Shown: in pieces, positions 7,209 to 11,168 of the stretch | How the letters are laid out: the number at the start of each line of letters is the position of its first letter | Position numbering within the stretch: position 1 is the first letter of the stretch | Source of the DNA: Pedobacter sp. | Lineage (GTDB): Bacteria; Bacteroidota; Bacteroidia; Sphingobacteriales; Sphingobacteriaceae | Assembly (NCBI GenBank): GCA_028287885.1 | Contig: JAQBOT010000206.1 | Coordinates: 1 to 11,168 of the forward strand | Length of the DNA: 11,168 bases | Direction: 5' to 3' | Position numbers and translations under genes: made by a program | Notes under the pieces: generated by a model | The model's input: only the letters and a program-made list of their open reading frames with translations | What the model was told of the DNA's origin: nothing | Databases searched by the model: none

Positions 7209-7931
7209 TTATTTAAATTTTGGCAATTTACGCTGAGCTGGTGGAAGCTTTAGCCAGGCTTGATACGCCTGTGCAATGTACATGGAATAGTTAAACGGTG
7301 CCTCACTTTTCACGCGCTGTACGCTAGGCTGGTACATGGTGATAAAGTCTTTAAGCTCTTGTCCCTGGAGTTTTACAAGGTTCCCTACCGTTTTTTCATT
7401 GAAGTTGAGCCTGATCTCATTCTCATAGCCTTGAGTATCATTAAGGGTTTGTTCTTTCTCCCGATCAGCCTTCATTTTATCAAAGCCTAGGTTTAAAATT
7501 ACACCGCCTGCACGGTCATTATTCTTTTTATTTTCTACGCGATCTCCTTCTATCTTTTTGTGAGGCTTTATACCTGCATTGATACTGTCAATGCCGAGAT
7601 ATGGGGAAACCCGGGTAGATTGTACGTTCACCTGTTTAAGGTTGGTGCTTGTACTTGGGAGAAAAACAGCAATAGGTTTAGTATCTGTAACCAATAAGGT
7701 ATCGATGTGGTAACCCCGTAAACTGAATTCCAGGATGTCTCCCTGTTTACCGCTGAGGTTAAACTGCCCGCCTGCCTGCGTGCTGGTGCTTTGCTTATTA
7801 CTTAAGTTCCTTACACGCACATTGCCGAGTGGCGTTTTACTTTCAAAGTCGTAAACGCGCCCTGTAAAGGTTTGCGCCATCAGCGTGATTGGCAGCATAA
7901 AAAGCAGGAGTAATATCAACTTCTTGTCCAT
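7209..7931 (-). CDS. Exported CarboxypepD_reg-like domain protein
   Basis: The protein has 240 residues when started at ATG 7931. It opens with a signal peptide (MDKK, a leucine-rich core, then LMAQ, with cleavage expected near residue 20). Residues ~21-100 have the pattern of a carboxypeptidase regulatory-like beta-sandwich: FTGRVYDFESKTPLGNVRV, then GGQFNLSGKQGDILEFSLRGY and a beta strand before NLKQVNV. Unlike TonB receptors there is no plug or barrel. The remainder is charged and helix-prone (KMKADREKEQTLND, LQGQELKDFITMYQP) and ends with the basic KLPPAQRKLPKFK. I do not know its function. An upstream in-frame ATG at 7979 would add 16 residues ahead of the signal peptide. It is rejected because the signal peptide starts at 7931 and a -7 element sits 3 nt before that ATG. 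The peptidase gene follows after 10 nt, so a shared envelope role is likely. Confidence 0.83.
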   Translation of the reverse strand: MDKKLILLLLFMLPITLMAQTFTGRVYDFESKTPLGNVRVRNLSNKQSTSTQAGGQFNLSGKQGDILEFSLRGYHIDTLLVTDTKPIAVFLPSTSTNLKQVNVQSTRVSPYLGIDSINAGIKPHKKIEGDRVENKKNNDRAGGVILNLGFDKMKADREKEQTLNDTQGYENEIRLNFNEKTVGNLVKLQGQELKDFITMYQPSVQRVKSEAPFNYSMYIAQAYQAWLKLPPAQRKLPKFK

Positions 7932-7934
7932 AGC

Positions 7935-7942
7935 CAAATCTA
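7935..7942 (-). promoter_or_regulatory. Bacteroidota -7 promoter element of the CarboxypepD_reg/M1 peptidase operon
   Basis: Read on the minus strand this is TAGATTTG, a perfect TAnnTTTG match, followed by GCT and the ATG at 7931. With the optimal 19-nt spacing the -33 position reads ACTG (7965-7962), a partial match to TTTG. The element predicts a transcript beginning at or beside the start codon. It also supports 7931, not 7979, as the translation start, since an ATG at 7979 would lie upstream of this promoter. Confidence 0.62.
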
Positions 7943-8000
7943 ATATTGTTTTAGAGCATATCAGTAAATGATTTAACAATAAACAAATCTATTGGTTGAA

Positions 8001-8354
8001 CTATTTTAAAATCTGCTGGTAACTTTCTTCCTCGAAGCCAAGTAAAACGGGCTTGTTATCTTGCTCAACCACCGGCCGTTTTATCGCACTGGTATTTTGC
8101 AATAGCAGTGCGACAGCGGTTGCCTGGTCCTTAACAGCAAGTTGTTCTTCAGGCGCAAGTTTGCGCCAGGTGGTACCCTTTTTATTTAATACATTTTCCC
8201 AGCCAAAAACTGCACACCAGCTGTTTAGCTTCTCCGTACTTATACCGAGCTTTTTAAAGTCATGAAACGTATATTCAATTTCTTGTTCCTCAAGCCAGGT
8301 CCTGGCTTTCTTAACCGTGTTGCAGTTGGGTATCCCGTAAACTATTGTGTTCAT
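8001..8354 (-). CDS. YffB/ArsC-family (Spx/arsenate reductase-like) thioredoxin-fold protein
   Basis: This 117-residue protein matches the ArsC/Spx superfamily, YffB branch. The N-terminal strand and active-site loop are YGIPNCNTVKKARTWLEE, with the single active-site C11 and no CxxC pair. HDFKKLGI (~31-38), GWENVLNKKGTTWRKL (~51-66) and IKRPVVE (91-97) are the conserved blocks; R64 and R93 correspond to anion-binding arginines in ArsC. A second Cys is at 47. Whether it reduces arsenate or acts on glutathione- or other thiol-linked substrates cannot be told; many YffB proteins have no proven activity. The start at 8354 is chosen because the family begins right there (MNTIVYGIPNC) and it lies 4 nt after the upstream stop. 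An in-frame ATG at 8396 would add 14 unrelated residues overlapping the barrel gene. It is co-transcribed with the outer membrane protein. Confidence 0.86.
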   Translation of the reverse strand: MNTIVYGIPNCNTVKKARTWLEEQEIEYTFHDFKKLGISTEKLNSWCAVFGWENVLNKKGTTWRKLAPEEQLAVKDQATAVALLLQNTSAIKRPVVEQDNKPVLLGFEEESYQQILK

Positions 8355-8358
8355 TAAA

Positions 8359-10815
8359 TTACTGTTTTGCAGTTCCGCCGGATTTAACATCATCATTACT
8401 GATTCCCCTTTGGTTCTTTTTAATCGATTCTTTTAGCTTTCCAAAGCGCCAGTTCAAACTTATATTAAATCTTCTGAAATAGTTTTCATTGTAGGATGTC
8501 TGCTGAAAATTTACTCCTTGCGTGGTATTTTCAAAAGAGCGGAATTTCTGGAAGGGGTTACTTACATTGGCAGAAAAGGTCAGCTTATCTTTGATGATGT
8601 CTTTACCAAGCGAAAATGAGGTGTAGGTATTTGACCTGGACTGCCCCTGGAGAGTTATGTAAGAACTGCTGTAGGAAAAGTTAGCACCAATGCGCCATCC
8701 TGGTTCCAGTTTATAGCTTAGATAACCGTACACGTAACCCTGCAAACCGTCATTTTTATACTCCAGGCTATTTATCAATCCCTGTAGCCAAATGTAATTC
8801 ATATTACCGCCCAGACTTAAATTCAGAAGCTTGGTAAAGGGATAATTGACGTTAAAGTTTGTACCCAATTTCCGGTCCTTCCCAGTGTTGACAAAAGTTG
8901 ATCGTGTGATTCGAGTTTGTTCGTCATAAATGCTAATCTGCTGCACCGTATTGCTGGCAAAAGCATAATTAAGACCCAGGTTAATGCTTCCTTTTTTGAA
9001 CCTGCTGTAGTTTAATTCAAAACTGTTGTTCAATACCGGCTTCAAATCCGGGTTTCCAGACGATTCAAAGCTTGGGTTTGACCTGTCGACAAAGGGGTTT
9101 AGCTCCCAAATTCCAGGTCTCTCAATTCTCTGTGTGTAGCCCAGGTTTAAGCTACTCATGTCCTTAAACTTGCGGTTGAATGATACCGCTGGAATAATAT
9201 TAAAAAAGCTTTTGTCGAGATTCGCATCCTGGCTGATGAAATCTGCATTGATGGTTGTAAGCTCCACCCGTACGCCTGCCTTAAATCCCCAATTTGCCAG
9301 ATTGTACTGGTAGGAGTTGTACATACCATAAACATTTTGGTGATTATCGAAATCATTGCTTCTCTGCGGATCTAGCAAGTAGTCTCCTGTAGGTGTTTCA
9401 TTTTCTGCTTTGAAGTCACTTCCATTATGCCGTAAGATCGCCTTGACGCCACCCTCCAGGTTCAGTTTTTTACTAAGCGGATGTACGTAGTCGGCCTGAA
9501 TGGTTTGTTCCTGCGTTGTACCATCATTATATTGGTTGTAATTGGGGAAAGTTGTTTCTGGATAATTGAAGCGATTAATTATGTTTAAATCGGTAAGCTG
9601 ATTATTATTGAAGTTACTTAGCTTGTAAGAGAAAGTTAAAAGTCGCGCCTTGTCACTTTTGAAGCCAAGCTGGTAGTTCAAACTTAGGTCGGCCCCCTTC
9701 CAGGTTCCGTTTGCATTGGAATTCAACTGATACTGTTGTATTGGGCTAAATTGCCCATTCCCTTCGGGGCTAGTTGCCAACGAAGATGACTGGCTTGAAA
9801 AACTATTATTGGTACTTCCATTTAAGGAGAATTCACCAGTGATCAAGTTAAGCGAGTCAATTTCGTAACTTAACTCTGTGCTTAGGTATCCAAAATTGCT
9901 CTTGTACGAATTTGTACCGTCCTGGTTCAGCATGCTTGGAATATCCCCACTGGTTACCCTGCTGCTCCGAAAAATAGAACCTGGATTTTTATATTTACTG
10001 GTTCCGCCATAAGCAGAAACACCGAACTTTCCTTCTTTAACAGTCAAAGAACCTGATGCACTAGGTCCGCCGGAGGGAAATGCATCCCTTATGTTTAAAC
10101 TACCGTTATATCCGGCATCTATATTCTTTTTTGTAATGATATTGATTAGACCTGCCAAACCCTCACTGTCGTATTTTGCCGGCGGTGTGGTGATGACTTC
10201 AATTTTCTCGATGTTGGAAGCCGGCATGCTCTTAAATACATCAGAGGGGTTCCGTGCAACCAGAGAAGAAGGCTTACCATTGATGAGGATCTTGTAGCTT
10301 CCACTTCCTTTTAACTTGATGTTATCTTCGGCGTCTACCGAAAGCAAGGGAATCTTGCGCATCATATCCAGCACAGAATTGACTTTACTTTCTGGATCTG
10401 CCTGCATATCGTAGGTAATTCGGTCAATCTCCTGCTTAATAATCGGTTTAGCAGCAATAACGCTCACTTCGTTCAATTTATTTGATTGCGAAACCAGGCT
10501 TATTTTTCCAAGATCATTGACCTTGTTATCTGTGACCTCAATGGCAATCGTTTTAGAGCTATAACCCATTGCAACCACAATAAGGCTATATTTGCCATTA
10601 GGGACTTTTTTTAGCTCGAATTTTCCATCAGCATTCGTCAGGGTGGTCTTTATGGTTTCGTTATCCTTTTTCAAGGCGGCGGTAATATAATCCTGAGGCT
10701 TTTTAGATAGAGAGTCTATGACTATTCCTTTAATGCTGGCTTCAAGAGGGGCCTGAGCTTTGGTAAATAAGGGGAGGAAAATGGATAAAAGGCATAAAAG
10801 GGAGAACGTCTTCAT
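8359..10815 (-). CDS. TonB-dependent receptor-like outer membrane beta-barrel protein (OMP_b-brl_3 type)
   Basis: This 818-residue protein starts with a signal peptide (MKTFSLLCLL core, cleavage near KAQA at ~22). Residues ~26-110 form a CarboxypepD_reg-like domain (IKGIVIDSLSKKP, NADGKFELKKVPNGKYSLIV). A plug-like region follows at ~113-230, with NSVLDMMRKIPLLSVD, the plug strand YKILINGKPSS, and IEKIEVITTPPAKYDSEG plus INIITKKN. The rest is a beta-barrel with alternating aromatic strands and many N/S/G-rich loops. It includes the motif ERPGIWELNPF in the position where this family usually has a RP...LNPF block. The last strand, RFNISLNWRFGK, is followed by a ~25-residue hydrophilic tail. 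This resembles the SusC-unlinked outer membrane beta-barrel proteins common in Bacteroidota. No SusD-like partner is next to it, so the cargo is unknown. It heads an operon with the YffB-like gene. A palindrome lies between 10847 and 10864. Confidence 0.92.
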   Translation of the reverse strand: MKTFSLLCLLSIFLPLFTKAQAPLEASIKGIVIDSLSKKPQDYITAALKKDNETIKTTLTNADGKFELKKVPNGKYSLIVVAMGYSSKTIAIEVTDNKVNDLGKISLVSQSNKLNEVSVIAAKPIIKQEIDRITYDMQADPESKVNSVLDMMRKIPLLSVDAEDNIKLKGSGSYKILINGKPSSLVARNPSDVFKSMPASNIEKIEVITTPPAKYDSEGLAGLINIITKKNIDAGYNGSLNIRDAFPSGGPSASGSLTVKEGKFGVSAYGGTSKYKNPGSIFRSSRVTSGDIPSMLNQDGTNSYKSNFGYLSTELSYEIDSLNLITGEFSLNGSTNNSFSSQSSSLATSPEGNGQFSPIQQYQLNSNANGTWKGADLSLNYQLGFKSDKARLLTFSYKLSNFNNNQLTDLNIINRFNYPETTFPNYNQYNDGTTQEQTIQADYVHPLSKKLNLEGGVKAILRHNGSDFKAENETPTGDYLLDPQRSNDFDNHQNVYGMYNSYQYNLANWGFKAGVRVELTTINADFISQDANLDKSFFNIIPAVSFNRKFKDMSSLNLGYTQRIERPGIWELNPFVDRSNPSFESSGNPDLKPVLNNSFELNYSRFKKGSINLGLNYAFASNTVQQISIYDEQTRITRSTFVNTGKDRKLGTNFNVNYPFTKLLNLSLGGNMNYIWLQGLINSLEYKNDGLQGYVYGYLSYKLEPGWRIGANFSYSSSYITLQGQSRSNTYTSFSLGKDIIKDKLTFSANVSNPFQKFRSFENTTQGVNFQQTSYNENYFRRFNISLNWRFGKLKESIKKNQRGISNDDVKSGGTAKQ

Positions 10816-10846
10816 GAATTTTCTAAGGTTAAAGGATCGTAAAAGC

Positions 10847-10864
10847 TAACTAATTGATTAGTTA
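10847..10864. promoter_or_regulatory. 18-bp palindrome, probable repressor operator upstream of the outer membrane protein gene
   Basis: TAACTAAT and ATTAGTTA form a perfect 8-bp inverted repeat around a 2-bp centre (TG on the plus strand). A third half-site, ATTAGTAA, lies at 10869-10876 in the same orientation as the second, with a 12-bp period. The palindrome is 32 bp upstream of the ATG. Its size and symmetry fit the operators of TetR-type homodimeric repressors. No regulator gene is in the window, so the partner is unknown. Confidence 0.5.
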
Positions 10865-10872
10865 CAAGATTA
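10865..10872 (-). promoter_or_regulatory. Possible -7 promoter element of the outer membrane protein operon
   Basis: The minus strand reads TAATCTTG, one mismatch from TAnnTTTG. It directly abuts the 10847-10864 palindrome, so a repressor bound there would cover the predicted transcription start (near 10861). No clear -33 TTTG is found 19 nt upstream. This is the best candidate in the gap, but it is weak. Confidence 0.28.
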
Positions 10873-10879
10873 GTAATTA

Positions 10880-10931
10880 TAAAGCTTAACATTTGGTTAA
10901 ATAATGTTAAAACTTTGTTACTTAAGCTTTA
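10880..10931. repeat. 10-bp inverted repeat in the pth-OMP intergenic gap
   Basis: TAAAGCTTAA (10880-10889) is the exact reverse complement of TTAAGCTTTA (10922-10931), with 32 bp between. Its left arm overlaps the 10886-10910 repeat and its right arm overlaps the 10918-10950 repeat, so only one of these pairings can form at a time. The gap is AT-rich, and function is not shown. Confidence 0.4.
10886..10910. repeat. 8-bp inverted repeat TTAACATT/AATGTTAA
   Basis: TTAACATT (10886-10893) and AATGTTAA (10903-10910) are perfect inverted copies around a 9-bp AT-rich centre. The centre-to-centre distance is 17 bp, between one and two helical turns. It sits just upstream of the predicted promoter, where an activator might bind, but nothing else supports this. 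Confidence 0.35.
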
Positions 10932-10950
10932 AACGCGATCATTTAAGTAA
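10918..10950. repeat. 8-bp inverted repeat TTACTTAA/TTAAGTAA
   Basis: TTACTTAA (10918-10925) and TTAAGTAA (10943-10950) are exact inverted copies with 17 bp between. Its right arm reaches into the A-run of the candidate pth terminator, which is a T-run on the minus strand. It could be part of the 3' structure of the pth transcript or a chance AT-rich pairing. Confidence 0.3.
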
Positions 10951-10970
10951 AAATTCCTTTACAATAGGAA
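10949..10970 (-). terminator. Weak candidate terminator of pth
   Basis: On the minus strand a 5-bp stem TTCCT/AGGAA (10970-10966 with 10958-10954) has a 7-nt loop and runs into T-residues at 10953-10949. A G-T pair and an A-T pair can lengthen the stem to 7 bp. It lies 32 nt after the pth stop codon. The stem is short, so efficiency is doubtful. Confidence 0.4.
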
Positions 10971-11002
10971 CTGGAGTTCTCTCATTGCTATTCAGCCTAG
11001 GG

Positions 11003-11168
11003 TTATTTGTTAAAGTTGGTCATGGTTAAGCCTGGTCCTACGGTTACAAAGCTTTGAATCAGCTGTACGCTTTTATCGATGAGGGCAGGAAGTTCCGGTA
11101 GTTCCTCTTTGTCAAATCTAGAAAGCACATAATCCACCTGGCGGCCTTTTGGAAAGTTATCGCTGACC
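11003..11168 (-). CDS. pth: Peptidyl-tRNA hydrolase, C-terminal fragment (5' end outside window)
   Basis: Fifty-four residues plus a TAA stop (11005-11003) are present and the frame is open to the right edge. The sequence has the C-terminal pattern of bacterial Pth: FPKGRQVDYVLSRFDKEEL, then a helix PELPALIDKSVQLIQSFV and the ending GLTMTNFNK, equivalent to the family's usual TMN..N end. Pth recycles peptidyl-tRNAs by cutting the peptide from the tRNA and is normally essential and cytoplasmic. The catalytic residues lie in the missing N-terminal part. The identification rests on the short tail only. It is followed by a weak terminator candidate and then by the barrel-protein operon on the same strand. 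Confidence 0.82.
   Translation of the reverse strand, partial: VSDNFPKGRQVDYVLSRFDKEELPELPALIDKSVQLIQSFVTVGPGLTMTNFNK

Noticed and set aside
7932..7979. Longer N-terminus (16 extra residues) for the CarboxypepD_reg-like protein starting at ATG 7979
   Set aside because: It would place a non-signal sequence ahead of a clear signal peptide and would start upstream of the perfect -7 element at 7935-7942.
7944..7981. 7-bp inverted repeat TATTGTT/AACAATA upstream of the CarboxypepD_reg-like gene, possible terminator or operator
   Set aside because: The arms are short, AT-rich and 24 nt apart, with no T-run. This is expected by chance in such sequence.
8355..8396. Longer N-terminus (14 extra residues) for the YffB/ArsC-like protein starting at ATG 8396
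   Set aside because: The extra residues overlap the end of the barrel gene and match nothing in the family, whose conserved strand begins right after the ATG at 8354.

Overview
The window looks like the chromosome of a Bacteroidota member, most likely family Sphingobacteriaceae (Pedobacter- or Mucilaginibacter-like). This rests on the protein families present (DUF2027/Smr-type protein, CarboxypepD_reg-like domains, an OMP_b-brl_3-type outer membrane barrel, exported proteins with signal peptides ending near Ala-Gln), on the scarcity of Shine-Dalgarno sequences, and on promoter elements of the Bacteroidota -7 type (TAnnTTTG). The genus is inferred. No tRNA, rRNA, CRISPR array, insertion sequence or prophage gene was seen.

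Layout. (1) 1-793: a DUF2027 protein gene running off the left edge on the minus strand, divergent from a small VF530-type DNA-binding protein gene on the plus strand. Only 35 bp separate the two start codons, and each start has a perfect TAnnTTTG element 4 nt before its ATG. (2) 794-1027: 234 bp with no supportable gene or clear promoter. (3) 1028-5162: a plus-strand operon of three membrane protein genes. Two are tandem paralogues of a DoxX-like membrane protein with an added soluble C-terminal domain, and the third is a DUF1624/HGSNAT_cat-type putative acyltransferase. (4) 5163-5218: a short convergent gap with a strong hairpin terminator oriented for the minus strand. (5) 5219-7931, minus strand: an exported CarboxypepD_reg-like protein followed after 10 nt by a secreted M1 zinc aminopeptidase. 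A TAnnTTTG element lies 3 nt before the first gene. (6) 8001-10815, minus strand: a TonB-receptor-like outer membrane beta-barrel protein followed after 4 nt by a YffB/ArsC-family thioredoxin-fold protein. (7) 10816-11002: a regulatory gap rich in inverted repeats, including an 18-bp palindrome that looks like a repressor operator. (8) 11003-11168: the C-terminal end of peptidyl-tRNA hydrolase (pth), minus strand, running off the right edge.

How the genes work together. The two right-hand minus-strand operons encode cell-envelope functions: peptide degradation and an outer membrane barrel. The three-gene plus-strand operon encodes inner-membrane proteins of unknown substrate. I see no defence system, toxin-antitoxin pair or mobile element. 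The observations most worth following up are the start-proximal promoters that predict leaderless mRNAs, the tandem DoxX-like/acyltransferase operon, and the palindrome upstream of the outer membrane protein operon.
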